Positions 40,713 to 56,107 of a stretch of 64,000 nucleotides of DNA are shown in pieces. The notes below the pieces were generated by a model, which was given only the letters and a program-made list of their open reading frames with translations, had not been told where the DNA came from and did not search any database. The stretch comes from Otis tarda. Lineage: Eukaryota > Chordata > Aves > Otidiformes > Otididae. The stretch is from NCBI GenBank assembly GCA_026413225.1, contig CM048557.1:18082871-18146870 (forward strand), written 5' to 3'. A program made the position numbers and the translations under genes. Positions within the stretch are counted from its first letter, which is position 1; the number at the start of each line of letters is the position of its first letter.

Positions 40713-43700
40713 CTTGGACACCTTGGCTCTGAGACTGGCCTTGCACATGTCTGGCTTAGCCAAGGCAGAGTAGTACGTGTCAAAGTATTTCTCTGAACTG
40801 AGGCCTTTATGATATAACAGATTTAAAAAAAAGAATAATGGGAAACTGTGACCAGAACAGAGTTGTTAGTAGGCCCAAATGACTGTGTAAGCATGCAGAT
40901 AAATAAGGATGCCTCCTGTGTCAGTGGCCCACGTCCACTGCTGTCTGGTGGCAAGATCACCCTTGTGTTCAGCAGCTCAGGAGTATGCCCGGGCTGGTGG
41001 AGGCAGACCCGTGGAGCTGCTTTACTTCGTGCAGACGTTCTGCGTGAAATACGCTGTGGAGAGAGATTTGAAGGTGTTACAGCAGTTAACTAAATGGGAA
41101 CTGGAATGACAAAATGATCCTGTGAGGCTGCTCAGGCTTGGCAGAACGGGAGGTGTCGGGGTGCTGCTGCAGTGCGTTTCAGAGCTACGACTGCAGAGCA
41201 GGTGTGAACACTCCAGATCATGACTAAGTGTTGTTTCGGCTGATGAAGAGTGCTGTTTCATTCTTTTCCCTTCAATGTTTTCTTCCAAATTTAATTTACC
41301 TCAATTACATATTTTTCTTTCTTATTTACAGTTACTGATGGCTTGTGGTTTTGTGTCAGCCTGTTCCTGTTGCAGGCATGAAGAGTCTTTGCTGGTTATC
41401 AGAGACCCTGTGGCATTAAGGCACTCTTAAGGAAAGAGAGCTCCTGTCCTCAGGAACATGTCCTCTGAACGGAGGAAGATGGACAGGGAAAGTCTCTAGC
41501 ATACCTAGAGCTGGGAATGGAGCTCAGGTCTCCTGTGCACTTAGTTCAGCCTCCCAGCTGCTGATGGTTACACAGGCTTGTGTGGCAGTCTTTACTGGCC
41601 TGCTGATTCTTGATGTGTTATATTTTAGCTGCTGCTCTCTGGAAATAGCTGTTCTGTTGTGGCTATTCAGCTGAAGAATTTTTGAACTTAAGTATGCAAA
41701 TAAATGGAAAGAAAATAAGTATGACCCCAGGTTCCTAGTAGAAGCTGAGGTTCTCTTCCTGATGCTTGTGGGTGCCTGTGGATTGACATGAAGTCTGGAG
41801 GAGGAAGGTTTACAAATGTCTTGCTTAGGTTTCTAAAATTGCCCTCGGCTGCAGACTTGAGTGTTTTCTAAAAATGTATTTCAGGATTGAATTCCCATAC
41901 AGAGGGGCCATTAATGCAGTTGACATCTATTTTCCTTATGCCATTTAACAGGGAAAACAAGAAAAGAGTAGAGTGAGGAAGACCTCATAAAGGATTATTC
42001 TTGCCCCTTTGGCTTACAGCCACTTCTTTTGAAAAGTATCAACAACTCATTTTTTTAGTTTATGTAGGTTTAATGACCACTTCTCACGGTATTGCCTCAA
42101 GGCATTTGAAACAGCTAGGCCAAGTTGTTAAGAATAAATGCTCCTTCATTACACTTAAAATTGGGATTTCCCACTGTCTCTCAAAGGTACGTGTATATCT
42201 ATAGATAGGACATCAACTTGACTTCTGGATAAACAGAACTATACTTACTAGATTAGGCTTTTCAGTAATTGTTATTTTCCTTATCTAAAAATACGTGTAT
42301 AAACTCAGCCACTTGCGTTTCTGAGGCATTTAGATTTTTAAAGGTAGATGTTCTTACTCAGGTGTATAACTTAAGAAGCGCTCTGTATGCCGGATCTAGC
42401 TGTTGGACAAAGTCTGTCCCATAGACAGCGAGGACTATTGGAGACCTGAACCTTTGAGCATGGAAGTAGGTACCTGATTTTCAGTTAATTGTATAACACC
42501 TAATGCTATACATGTAAGCACAAACACTGCCCCCCATACGTATATATAAAAATATTTTTCTAACTAACCTTTAAGCTCTGGATAGGTAAGAAAGTGTAGG
42601 TTAGCTTTTTTTCTAGTCAGAATGCACACAGAAAACACTAGCTTTTGCCTTAAAGCTCTCTTTGGCAGAATTTCCTGTAAAGAACCCAAGCAATATATTT
42701 GGTTGGAGGAGAGGGCATTGTGTTTTACCATATACATCTTTGTCCTGGCTGAAGTGTTGTTGCATGCTGCAAGTAAAATACTAGAGTGGTGGCCAGAGAT
42801 TTATCTTTATTCAGCCTGACTTCCACTTAATGCGCCTGCTTATTTCTAACCTGATTTTGTCCCTTTAATGTGTTTCAAAACCAAGTGCTTTATGTCTTAA
42901 CAATATAAATTATTCAGATGCCACTGAGGTGGAACAATTAAAATATACTACTTGGTATAATTTCTTTCAGTCACTTTTAAACAAGCATTTTGGAAGAAGT
43001 ACCCAGTGTTTTGTGTTTTGGGGATTTTTGAACAGTTACCTAACTTCTGGGGATTAGGACAAGATTTCCTTGGGTTCCAGTTGGCCCACATTGCTTTCTG
43101 CAGAGCATCTTGCATCTTCCAAGCATGTAGTACTGGCCCTTTGCAACAAGTGCTGTGTGAATCAGATCATGGGCTTCTGTGTGTGCACTGATGTTTGACA
43201 GTTAATTTGCATTAGGGGTGTATTTTTTGAAGCTAATTCTCCTGATTGTCCTAGCTTACTGCACTTAAATTTGAATCATGGAGTAGCTTCAGAGTGTGTG
43301 TGTTTGTTCCTTCTTTGGATGAAACTAAACTGGAAGCTGTGTTCCAGGAGCACGTATGATGCTTATAGTCTAGTGCAAAGTACCCTGTCCCGAAATGCTG
43401 ATGATGTGGGTGGTGGGGGCCTTTGGGAACAGCTTATTTGCTTTACAGCGTTGTTCCTATTGGGCTGCATTTAGACAGCCTGCATCTGCTTCTGGTTGAT
43501 GGGAAAAACTTGGATAAAGCTAATGGTGCTCATCTGGGCTGTGTCAGTGAGGGAGAAGAAAGTGCTGTGAACAAGCAGTGTATGGAGCAAAAGTGGAAGG
43601 TATTCTGCTTACATACATACTTAAAACCAAGAAAGGACTAGTCTGGGATATGAGAGCTGGGTCCAGCCTTGGCTGCAGTGAACATGATATATGGAGCTCA

Positions 43701-46700
43701 GGATCCTGAGTGGAGGAAACAAGACAAAAAGCAGGGTTGCAATCCTAGGCTTGAAATGAAGTGCCAGTAAATCCTTCTGGAGCTAAGCAGGGTTTTGGTT
43801 ATATATTGATAAGAAGAAGCACCCAGAGAACGTTAGACGAAAAACCGAATTGGCAAAACTTTTAATCTACTGGAATATATTCCTCCATTTTAATATGTTT
43901 GTATTTGTGTATAGTTCATAATTTTATTGGGAACACTGTTCTTTTATTACTTTCTGCCAGAAAAACCTATGAGGGTTTGGGACAAAAATGTACTTAATTT
44001 GGGTGAGATGCATGTGAAAGAGGGTACAGAATCTGGCTGTTGCTAGGTTACACTTAGGTGCTTACATAGAAAGAGAAATCCTGATATGTTGGGAGTGTCA
44101 TATGATAGGTCAAAATGTTTCTCTTTCTGCATGATGTCAGTCACTGCTATTGTGTAATGAGTAGATCCTATGGTTATTTTTTTTTCCATGAGATTGGCAT
44201 TAGTTGAACTCACCTCTGAGTCAGTCTAATGTATGCAAATCTCTCTTGATTCACACACTGACAGTGAATAATGCATTTTTCTTCTGGGAATTTGCATTTC
44301 TTATGAACTACAATAGGAATAGCAGCAATTCTGAATAAAGCTATCTATTTTTATTAAAAGAAATGTAAATTGGATGTCTTGTTCAAAACTTTTGAAATAT
44401 GCTGTATAGAACATGTGTCATTCTCTGTCCTAGCTTCAATATGAATCAGCATAGGAATCCTGTTTCTAAGCATATGCCTGTATTACTACCATTTGTGTCT
44501 TTATTCAGGAATTCAGACTAAGGTGAGGACCAGCTTGCATCCTTTATCCCTGTCAAGAAGATGCAACAGTGCATAGAAGGCAAAAAGTCTTTCACAGTCT
44601 TGTCTCTGAATATTCTTTCATTGCATGTTATTGTCCTTGAAAGTCTTTTCTGTGTAATCACTGAAAGACTTGATAAAGGTTCATCTTTAATGTTTGTGAT
44701 ATTGAGGAGTAACTGAGCAGTCCTGCTCCCCCAGTTGAAATGAGCTGCTGTTCTCAGTGCAGGTGTCTTGCTTGCACATGGAGGTAACTTGAATGTCTTC
44801 CAAACATATCTCTTCATTGTCCATATGTTTGTCCTGGGTGAAGTCCTAGGAGAAGCCTAATATTTCTTTGTGCAATCTTGTAGCATTTTGGTTTTGGTTT
44901 CAGCCCTCCAATGATGGTATTGTGCCAGTTATTGCACGTTTAAGCTAAAAGCTACATTAGGAAATACCTATATGTGATGCCACTGATAAAAATAGGTTTT
45001 ACCTCCTCTGAGACTTCTGGGCTTTTGTTCTATTTAGGGCTTTACACATGTTTAGAATCACTCGTGGTGCTGGGAGAGCAGTAGTGCAACAGGCATAAAC
45101 CCATTAAGTAGCATGGTTTTGTCTTGCAAGGGAGTGTTTTAACTTTACCATAGGCTGCACATCTTTTACTTCCCTGCAGTTTTTAAATGAGGTGGTGTTT
45201 TCTTGCTCTCAGTTATGTCATTTGGCTTTGAAATTCATCTGCTGCAAGGTGAAGCTGTAAGTGAATCTTAATAAACTATCACACCTCTCTTATTTGCTTA
45301 ACGCATCTAGTAAAATAAGAAATAAAACTCTGTCTAGGGAGCTGTGTATACTGGGGCTTTTCAGTATCAAACTTCTGCTTTTGCTTGTTGGGCCCAGCTG
45401 GGCAAACAGCAATGTCTCATGTGCTTGAAGGACACATAACCTAGATCAAGTCTTTGCTGCCTGTGCATTTTTAAAGAGGACAGTGAACGGAGAATGCCTT
45501 AGAAGTTCAACATCATGAAGGAAAAAAATTGCACTCACTTCCCAACCTCTTTTGAGGGTGATTGTTTTGTGTTTTTGCTTTTAAAAAGCTAGCAAGAACA
45601 ATTTAAGGACATGATCTCTAAACCACAGATATTCTTGGTAAGTAAGAATTTTAATCTTCAGTTCAGTTTTCTCTAATTACTTCCTTTTGATATGGATACA
45701 GGGAGAGTAAACTGACAGCTGTATGAAGTGGATAGGAGTGAAATTTTCACTAAGTTTTGCCTATGAGGATGGCTAACAGCTTTACTTGAGAGATAATGGG
45801 ACTGTCACAATGTTAATATCTACTGCCGTTTGTTTTCATTGTTTAATGTGCACGGTCACTGGAGCTCATAATTAGAAAATAAGTTCCTTTTAGGAATATG
45901 CCTTATAAAGCAGAACTCAAAATTAGTATTCATTATGAATGCCACTGTGTATATGACTTAAGCAAATATGATCACCTAGCCATTGTTTGCCTTTTCCTTC
46001 GCAATCATTGTATTATTCCCCTTGTGGCCTTTAAATGTTGGCCTCATTTTGACTTCTGTAGATAATTGTCTAATACAATTCTTTGGGAAGAAGAGCTACC
46101 CACCAAGTTAATTTTGCTCTCTGAAGTGTTCAGCTTCTTATGCAGATCTATCTTTAAAGGCTTGGGTTCTCACTGTAATGACTAAACCATTGGGGAATAC
46201 TGCACACACAGAAAAGAAAATGTTCACTCACTCACTCGTTCTGATTAACCTCCTGTGTGAAGATGGATTTCAGAATGCAGGTTTTTGGTGGGTTTCTTCC
46301 ATCCACTTTTGTTTAGCATGTTACAGTACAGATTTGTGCTTTGGTTCATGTTTGCTAGACTAGACTAAACCGTTTAGTGGTCTGATCTGCGTGCCTGTGT
46401 CTGTATGTCAGCTCATTGGTTCTGTGTGTGTGGATTTTGACTGCTGGAAATTCTGTTGGTACATGCATTCAAATCTACTGTCTGTCTGGTGGTTACTATG
46501 TTGGCTCTTTTGATAAGAACCAAAGGTGTCCTGTGGGAAAAAGTGTTGGCAGAGGAGGTATTTGGATGCCTGCAGCAGGGCTGTTTGTAGCCTGATTCCC
46601 CTCATTTCCATTTGGTGGCACAGTACAAGGCTTGTTCTAAGCCTTTACTGGTCAATTAATTTGTTCTTTTCTGTTTCTGAATGGGAAACTAATTGAGTAC

Positions 46701-49700
46701 TTGTGAAGGGTGCCAGATTAAACTCTGATTTTGCTTGGAGTGCCAGTGAAAATGCCTTTTCCTCCCATGTTTCCTTAGGAAACCACACTTGACAAAACGA
46801 GCTTACATGTTTATGCCACGGGTGAGGTTGTCAGGCACATACAGGCAGTCACCCCATGCCTGTCAGCCAATTTTAATCAAGTTTGTCAGAAGGTGGAGGT
46901 CCCACCTTCCCACCCAGGTACCTTTCTTGTGTTCTTTAGCTTTGAAAGAGCTGAATTTAGTGTACTGGTGCTAGCAAAGGCAATCTAATAGGTCTGAGTG
47001 TCCTTGTCTGTTTTGGACAAGAGAGACTTAATGCTTGGCCTCTCCCTTAGACAGATCAGAGTCATGTTCTGTGAATGTATGATGTGACTTCTTACCTCTC
47101 TTATTCTTCCCCTTTTTCAAAATACAGGCCTGGCTGCAAGGAATAGATCTGAGGCTGCAGTTACTTGAAGCTCTCAAGCAACATTTCTGTCAGCATTTTA
47201 ACTTTGTGTGTTTTTTTTTTTTTTTTTTTTCTGCTATGGTAAAGATTAATAATTCTAGACAGTGGTCTGGCATAAAAGGGAGGAAAACATTTTATTATTC
47301 AAAACTCACACCAGGATCGGATTGTTTGCCTAAATCAATGAAGTTTGTAAGCTATTTTGGGGAGTGACAATGACTCTTTTGCACTGCCTTGAGTGAATAA
47401 AGTTCTCCCTCTTTTCTTGCGATAAAGAATATTCTCTGATTTTCACGGATGTCATCCGCTAGTTTCTTCCAGGCTACTGGCTGGTATGGCCATGGAACAA
47501 CAGACAACATGTGTAGTCCAACACTGAGACCAGATCAGGGAGGTCAATCAAAAGTTCAGGAATTGCAGGACTTGCATGTTTCCTAATGTAGACAGGTCTG
47601 CTCCCTTGCAAGCTTCATGGGATTCACAGACTCTGTTATTCTTTGATTTGGAAAAGTGTGGGATTTTGGTTTGGTTTTGTGTTTAGGGATGAGAAGAAAC
47701 TAATAAACTGCAGGGCATTTTATTGTAGAGTTGGGATACAGTCCCTTTGGAAGAGGAAATGCAGCCTTTCTAGGGGGCAGAAGGGTGTTGTAGTGTGCCT
47801 CCCCTGACCCCTCCTTGCTTCACAGACAGGAATGGTTAGGAAGGAAGATAATTAGGCTTTCAGAATTTGATGGGTTTACAAACAAAAATCCTGTATTCCA
47901 TTAAATAATCAACAGCTTTTCTTCTTTGCAGTATTTCATATCCCATTTCTTGCCTTTCCCCCCACCCCCTTACTTGCATACTTTAATCTTTTTGCTAGGA
48001 AGTCCAAGCTATTATGTTTTTTCCACATTTAATGTAAAACAGCTTCCTTACCTAGATATTTTATTGCTGTTACTTATGAAATGCTAGAAAAATATCTGAA
48101 GTTCCTGTTTGCTGAGGATTAAATGAACAAGCTGGAATAAAAAAAGAGAAGTGCTGTCTTCCTGCTTTGTGAAGAGCACTGATACCTTTTGGTACCTTGT
48201 CACTCCATCACCAATGCATAAATTCTGCATCAGTCATCCAAAGAAACCCACTGAATTTTTTTTGCACTAATATGCTCCTTCAATTTCTGGGCTCCTCTTC
48301 CATTCCCTTGTGAGAAAACAACATCCTTTGTACAGTTTTGTTAACAGAAGGGTGTAGGGGAACATGAGAACTATGAGAAGAGGCAGATGTTTGTTAGCTT
48401 TTGAGATATTTGTGTGTTGCTGCTGAGTTGTGTACTTGCAGTTTGGCTTTAGAAGATTCTCCATGGGGTAGATGTATTGCCCCCTGCCCAAGTCAGGTTG
48501 TCCCATGCTAATGGTTGACTATCTTTTCACCAAGGCCCTTTTCTGTGGAGTTTTGTTCTGGGGAGGATGCTCATTTTAACAAAACAGAAACACACAAACA
48601 TCCTTGCGAGAGAGTGGTTCTGGGAGCAGGAATGAGGTGCGGTGAAGAAAGAATCTCTGCTCTGGTTAGCAGTACTGGCTTGCACTGGTACCTGGAACCT
48701 GCCACAGCTATGTCTGAGTGGGATGTGTGTCTCTCTCATGAGGAGCTGGTAAAAGTGACCCAGGCTCCAGTAGTAGTAGTAGCAGCTGTCCAGTGCTAGC
48801 TATGGTCCCTTTCCTATAGAATTGACTACAGGGAGCTCCAAGTGAGGATGCATCTTGCTTCCCTTGAGCTATGAGATCATTTATTTCCTTGACACCCAGA
48901 GGCAAAGGTAATGCTTGCTTCTTTCTTTTTAAAGAAGGAGATGAAGAAGCAGAAGCTACTCTGGAGGTGTTTGCAATATGACTTTGAGAAAGAAGGTGCC
49001 AGAAGAATATGTAGTTTCTCCTTACCCCAGCCTTTCTGTATTTCAGAGGTGATGCTTGCTGGCCTGCCTGCTGGGTAACTGGTATGGGATGTAGCAAGAA
49101 TAGAATAGAGCAGGTTCTGTGGAAGTATTGACAGCCAGTGTCAAACACAGCAAGCAAGCAATGATGCAGGAACAACCCTTCTGTCTTATCATGCATTTCT
49201 CTTGACTTCTTGAACATTACAATGCTAATGCATTTTGTTCCTAATTTATGTGATCTTCTCTGAGGTAATACAAGACATGACAAATGAAGCAATAGGAATT
49301 TCCTTAAGCAGTGTTTATTTTAGTGACTAACATGCCCTTACAAACTCATTTATTAACTTGCTTGCGGATCTTGCCCTCTAACTGCATTGAATAAGTCTGT
49401 GGGCATACAAAGTTGCGTGCTATTCTGATTTAAATGAGTAAATCTCGGTGAAGTGAGTGGGACTGCCGCAGTGTGACTGAGGAGAGCCTCATCCTGTCTT
49501 ATCTGATGGTAGGTCTGCTTTGGGCAGTCGGGACTGGATTGAGAACAGTGAGCAGCAGCAAGCTGTCTGGTTTTTATACAAGTGCTGTACTGCTAGTTTT
49601 CTGTTTATTCCTGGAGGCAGACAGGATGTTGCATGTGCACTCTGCTCGTTCTTCAGCGGCAACTGGCCCAATGTCAATTGTTAATAGCTGTGGTAAGTTT

Positions 49701-50022
49701 GGAGGAAGAAGAATGATAGCTGTTGTATGAAAAGTTGCCCCTAGGAAGGTAGAACTGAACTCCCAAGTTGAGCGTACATCCTCTGTGCCTGACTTACCGC
49801 TAATACAACAGGCATAATAATGAAACTGAAAGGGTATTTCAGTTGAGTAGTTAGGATATGAAGGAACTGATGAACTCTAATAAATAAAGCATTTTGATCC
49901 AGCCTTCACTGGAAATATTAATCATCTTAAGTTCTTTGTTGGATTAGGGTAATATCCTCTAAGTAACCTGGCTGATAGAACAAAGGAAGGAAACTTATGA
50001 AAGTATCAGCAATCAGCAAAAA

Positions 50023-50024
<2 letters not shown>

Positions 50025-50057
<33 letters not shown>
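50025..50057 (+). repeat. Poly-T tract, 33 nt
   Basis: This is an uninterrupted run of 33 T on the plus strand, one of the two longest homopolymers in the window. No gene-like sequence was recognised next to it, and no target-site duplication was noticed, so there is no evidence that it is the tail of a retrocopy. Confidence 0.95.
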
Positions 50058-53000
50058 CCCCTTTGCTTCTGAGGTTAAAATAACAGGAACCATATGTAAA
50101 ATAGCAGATACATTCAGGACTTGAATTCATTTTGTGAATTACCTTGTTGTGGCTCAGAGGGAGAGGGAGGCAGAATGAGCCCTGTGCTCTGCCAAATGGG
50201 CAGGAATTTTCAATTTCTTTGTTTCTCACTTCTGAGAAACTGAACAAAAAATACCTGTTGCTTGCGTCAGTATCTCTGGCTCATCACTTGAGTATACTTT
50301 CCCAGAGGAAGGGTAGTGTTCATAGTAATCATCATTAGGTACTGTGCATTGTTTTTATCTACAACTAATTGAAGTTCTATCAACGTTAAGGAGAGCAACT
50401 TTAGAAGAGAATATATAAAACCTCCTTATTTTCAACAGAAATCTTAATTAAAAGCTGTATAAACATCTGGGCTATTATCGTTTTGATGATGCTGTAATTC
50501 ATTTGCTACTTCCTGCCTCTTTTCTAGAAGTTGGAAGCTCAGACAAAATATGTTTGGAACGTGAACAAAAGGGTTTGATTTGCTGAGAAACATAACCTCT
50601 TTCAGGGCGAAGAGCAAATCATCACTTTCTGGTCTTTCTCCTGAAAACCACTTTCTTCTCATTGCTATAGGTCTTGCTCAAACTACTTTCCTGCCCCTTT
50701 CTGTCTTGCTGGAGCCTGAGTTTGCAAATTATGACACTGTGACACTATGTCAGTGGGCTGGAAAGGAGGGACACTAATGGAGTTGCATCTGTCAGTGGGA
50801 TGCTGTGAAAGCGCCTCTTCTAGGGCTGTCTATCTGAATTTTTAAGGGGTATTCTGTGAAAAAGATGATAAATATTCCTTACACAAAGAGATCTTTTTGC
50901 ATTAAAAATCTGTGATGCCTGTCACAATGTGTACTCCACAGCAAGCCAGAGGTCAGAAAGGTACTGAAAATATAAGCATGGTGTGTTGTTCTAAATCAAC
51001 TCTCTCTCTTTAGGATCTCTGAGTTCTGATTAGACCAAATCCTGCGTGAAATGCAGCTGGTAGCACATGGGAATGAGAAATACAGGCTTTTCTGTGTGTG
51101 TGACAGTGAACAGCACAGTGATGCGGTGGAACATTGCTTGCAGTCTAGTTGTTGCTGCTCCATGTTCTCAAGCTGATGAAGTAGGAGAGATCTATTTTGT
51201 TCCCTTGCTCCTGGATCAGTGTGTGCTGTGGGAGCATGATGTTATATCATCTTGCAGCAGCTTAGACTGGCCAATTAAGAAAAATCATTAGTGAGGGAGC
51301 TGAAACTGTGAGATGAGGCATGACCTTGGAAAGGGGAATTTGATGAGATATGAGTGAGCAACGGATGCTTTTGCTTTCAGGAGTGTTGGAGTCATCTGTA
51401 TGGCAAAGCAAGGAGGGGAGCGGACTTTCCCTGGACGCTATCTCTGGGCTGACTATGCCAGTGTTCCTCTAGAGCAGCTAGCTCTCCAGTTGAGTAAAAA
51501 GTATGCAGAGCTTTGTTTCTTGGCTTCCTTGGATTTCCACCAACTCAACTAGAAAAATTACAAAGCAGGATTTTGCTGAGGAACAAAAAGCACCTAGTGA
51601 AACGATGTAAGTACATGTGTTACAGTTAGACTGCTTTGGGATTTGAAGGAAGAGGGTAGCAAGGGTCAGTTCCTAAAGAGAAGTGCATGCTCTAGTCCTA
51701 GAGATGATATGAGAGCTGAATCCCATTCCTAAGGGAAAGAAATGGTGTCTTTCTGAATCCTTTTAGCTGGAAGGAGGGTGCTGTTCTGGAGAGATTCTCT
51801 GCATTGAATCAAGTTTGTGTCCTGTCTCTTCAACTGCAAAGCTGCAGATGCATGCCTTCCAATCTTGTGTGCGTGTGAGATAGCTCTCTGGGGGCCTTAC
51901 TGTTGCGGTTACCATGGGAGCCAATTCAAAGTGGATTGTCATGCCATCAGAACGTAGAAGATATGTGTAAATTCTATTGTAGCATTTTGCAGAGGTTTGG
52001 GATTTTGAATATTTCTTGCAAGAAAAGTATTTATGTTATTTACATGGGGATATAACTGTTCTGTGTGTTAGGCATATCTGAAATCAAACTGGCTCTGTGA
52101 TAGAGAGGACAGCATTGCAAAAACAAGTCAGGCTGAAGTGAGTACAGATAGAAGAATTTTAACTTGAGATACAAGTTTTCCCTGGGAATTGTTGTTCTCC
52201 TTGGTTGTAGTGTTTTTGAGTTACCCCGTTCATATAGTGCACTCATCAAAATCAAAGAGAAATCTTTTTTTGCTTATGTATTTATATCTTCATCCTTTCC
52301 ATTGGTTTGCTTGCGTTCACTGATGCTTTCATGTGCCGCAATACTTGAGAAAAGTCCTCAGCTAAGACTTGGAGTTCTCGTCCTAATGAAGACCACTGTG
52401 ATAAGAGCAAAGTGCTGTGCATCTCAGACTTGTTTTTTATCCATGAAAATGTGATCCTTATTCATATTGGACCCCTACAGTTTAAAACATCTGCTTGCCA
52501 CCAGAACTTCTTCTGTGACTTTGCACTTAACAGCTTGGGGGCTGAGCTCTAGACCTCCAGGATCTCTAGGTTCCTGTGCTGACGGTGCTTCTAGCACTCA
52601 CAACATCTCAGTCCACCAGCACAGTGGAGATGGCAGATGTGCTTCTTTGGAAAGTTGTTTTTTTTTTTGCGTGAAGTTAAATCAAATCTCTAAATCTTAA
52701 TTGCTAATTTCTTTTAGAAAGAAGAGTTTGTCTCTGACCTACATATAAGACTTGAATGTGACTTTCTGGCTCTTAGAAGACTTCTTATTGTTGAAAATCT
52801 GAAAATAACGTTAAGACTACAGGGATGCTGTTATCTCCCTTCTCGTACCTTTTTTTTTCTTTTTTTCTTCTTTTCTGCTGCTAGTGTGGACTCTAATTCT
52901 TATTCAAAAAGCTGCATCAACAGGTGGAGAGTTAGGAACTGTTTTATCAGTTGCTGTTTGTAGGTCTGCTGGGGAATTACAGGAAAGCTCTTTTTGAGCA

Positions 53001-53148
53001 GAACTGATTAGTTTTTGTCTTATGCCCTCTCTGTAGGAATCTTTTTTAAATTGTTCTTGGTTTTTTTTGTCCTTTTGTCAATACAGAAAAAACTGCTCTG
53101 TGAACAAAGATTTTTAGTATTAAGTCCTGTAGATTTTGATGACTTGTC

Positions 53149-53200
53149 AAAAAAAAAAAAAAACCCAAACACAACCAAAAACAAACCCAAAACAAAACCC
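53149..53200 (+). repeat. Poly-A tract followed by an A/C-only low-complexity tract
   Basis: Fifteen A at 53149-53163 run directly into about 35 nt made only of A and C (units such as CCCAAA and CAAAA). A similar A/C-only stretch lies at about 26607-26641. These are the main exceptions to the T-rich plus strand in this part of the window. Confidence 0.85.
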
Positions 53201-56022
53201 TCAAACACCTCTGGAAACCATTCTTCTCCTATACAGAAGTTCTGCATAGAAAAATCTAATTCTTTGTTCCAGTGTTATTGGAGTTGTTTAATCTGTTTTG
53301 CTCATTTCTAAGGAGGAAGTATTTTCTGTCCATCAAGTGCACAAGCTATTAAGAAGACTTAACTATGTCATTCCCTAGAGATATGACATTTTCACAACAA
53401 CATTACTGTTCAGGCAATTTCATTCAGGTTTTATCAAATATTCTAGGCAGGCCTATTTCAGGAACTGGATGCAAGAATGAAGATGTGCATAGCTGAGAAA
53501 GCCAAATTAGATTGAGAAGTAGAGTATTGCCAGGGAACTAGAAAAGAGTTGTTCTAGTTCAAGGAGAATATAAGCATTTGGTACAGGTAACATGAAAATT
53601 AATCTGCAAAAGAGAGATGAAACAAAGGCTGGTGTACTATATCAGATAATAAACTGATAGTTCCTCTTATTCAAGGATTTCAAAATACTTCACAAGCATC
53701 AGTGGATGATTTGTTTTTATAGTCATGGTGTACTTCACCGCTAGTATGTGTCATAAAAACTTCCATGGATGTTTATGGTAGGACAGTGGTTGATGGTTCA
53801 GCGTTGACTTTTGGTTCAGCAGAACATTGTTCCAAAAGGATAAAGCCATTCTTCATTCTTTGCAGAAGAGACTGTGTTAATGGAACTGAGAGGAGGATAT
53901 TGGCCCTAGTCTGTGAAATGAACTTCTATTGCACATGATGTGCCTGAGCACCTTTCATTCAGGGTACATGCTTTCAGCTTCAAAAGAAGCTGTTTGTACC
54001 TGTTTAAAACATATACCCTCTCAAAACAATTCATACTGTGGTGCATATGACTCTCCCTCAGGGAAGAGAGAGAATAAACTGAACATCAGATATTAGCACT
54101 CAGTGCACTGCTGGGAGGCACTTGGCTGCGACAGTGATGCAGTCAGTGTCAGAAGCGATGCAGCACAGAAGAGGAAGTGTTTGTGCCAGCAGGTTATGTG
54201 TTTGATGTTCACTACAGTATTTCTCTAGAGCACAGCTATGTTTAAGCACCTAAGCCAACAGCATTTTTGCTCCACAGCCCCCAGCCACTTTTTAAATACA
54301 GCTGACTTCAGCAAATGCAAGGAAGTAGGGAAGTAACTCTTTTGAAGACTGAGGCAACTGATCTCTGCCAGGAAAACTCACCTCAGCATGGCAGACAAGC
54401 TCCTGCCATCCCTGTGCTGTTTACTGATCAACAAAAGCATGAATCCATGAACTAATACAATTTCTTGATTTATTTTTATGGACAGGATTTTTCCAAAACT
54501 TTATTTGGGATTTAGGAACCTACTTGTCACTGACTTTCCTTGGGCCGTGAGAATTGATTCTCTGAGGCTGTCTGGAGCATCCTTCTGAAGATGCTGGCAA
54601 TGCTGTATAAACAATCCATGAGGCCTTAGAGGCAAGGCAGAGAAATGGTTTGCTTGTGTATCAACTGTGTATCTATGGGGAAAAAAAAGTTGTCTCCACG
54701 ATGCCTACGGAGTAGACCGTAGCAAGAGCTTGAGACTTGCAGTGGAAAGTGCTGACAACTGACGGAAGTGTGTTGATATTGCAAGGGTGTCAGAGAGTAC
54801 ATGCCTTATGTACCAGGTTCTTGGTCACTATTTTTATGTAAAATTCACATGCTTACTCTGAAACCAGCTGTAATTTTTTTTTGACAGCAGGAAGAATGCT
54901 AAAAGACAATAGCTTTTCCATCTCTTTGGTGGTTTTTTTTTTTTTTTTTTTCCCCCTCCATAACAAAGCTACTCTATTCAATCTGCCCTTTTGATTTTTT
55001 TATTTGTTTCTAAAAGGGTTTCCTGATAGAGAACTTTATATTTCTAGCCATGAAAGACTGAGCTTTAGAGCACTGTTTTAATTTAAGAAACTTGATCTTT
55101 AAAAATGCTATATCTGTATGGGCACTGTATGTTAGCACTTTGGGCATATTCCTGTGCTGGGTTCTTGTCAAAGATAGCTTCTCTCTCTGTCTTGTTCAAA
55201 GAGACTTTTACTTCTTTTTGAAGCCTGAGGCCAGTTCTGTCATAAAATATGATAATATCTTCAAACTGACAATTACTGGAGATATTTTTCTTGGTTAAAT
55301 TCCCCTGCTTTTATTTTCCTGTCCTGTGTGCAGAAACAAGGCAGCAGTATAATTCTTACCTGCTTTCTGTTTTGTTTGACTCTGTTTTATGGAAACCCTT
55401 CTTCAAGGCTCACAGTCATGCATTTGAATTGGGACACCATATGATCTTCTCAGCTGTGCTGGAGGGGCAACATTAAAATGACAGAAGCAACAGGACAAAG
55501 TGCAGTGTGAATAAGCTCCAGTAGCTTAGTTTTGAAAAGCTTTGTTCAAGGCATCACATAAAAATGACAGAAGATAGTTTTATAGTTTAGAAAATGAAGA
55601 GAAAATTATGTAGGTAATCTTTGCAACCTAATAAAAATATCATAGTACACAGAAATTGAAGTGTTACACCTTCTTCCTATGATCGAAATTGCTGTCTAAT
55701 CTTAGTAGGTGAAACAACACTTGAGGATGTTCTTTATAGGGATTGTTTTCTTATCACTTAAGAACAAAGCACTGTTTTGAAAACCTTCATTATGTGAATC
55801 AGGCAAATAAGGCAATTCGGGAATAAGTAAAATGTCTGAAGATCAAGGGAACTCCATGCTTTACATCATATTTATAATTGACCCAGACCTCTATGTTAAT
55901 GTTCTGAATCTAAGCCTGGAATCTGCACTGGGGGAAGGAAGGGAGGAGTAGTTTGGTTAAGAGCAAAATCTCTTTCTATTTAGAGCCTAAAGCTGTATTT
56001 TGCCTATTAGACAGGGTTGTTA

Positions 56023-56107
56023 TTTTTTTTTTTTTTTTTTCAAATCAACAAGTAGCATTTCCTGCAAAGGAAATGCTTGGCTGCTACAGGGACTGCTCCG
56101 GCTGTGG

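Noticed and set aside
48708..49292. 194-codon minus-strand frame
   Set aside because: The product has low-complexity Ser and Leu runs, partly from a CAG/TAG-type trinucleotide stretch near 48770-48786, and no known family. It lies within intron-like sequence.
50025..50057. Poly-T tracts read as poly-A tails of antisense retrocopies
   Set aside because: No coding or RNA-gene sequence is recognisable beside the tracts and no flanking duplications were seen. Intronic T-richness explains them better.
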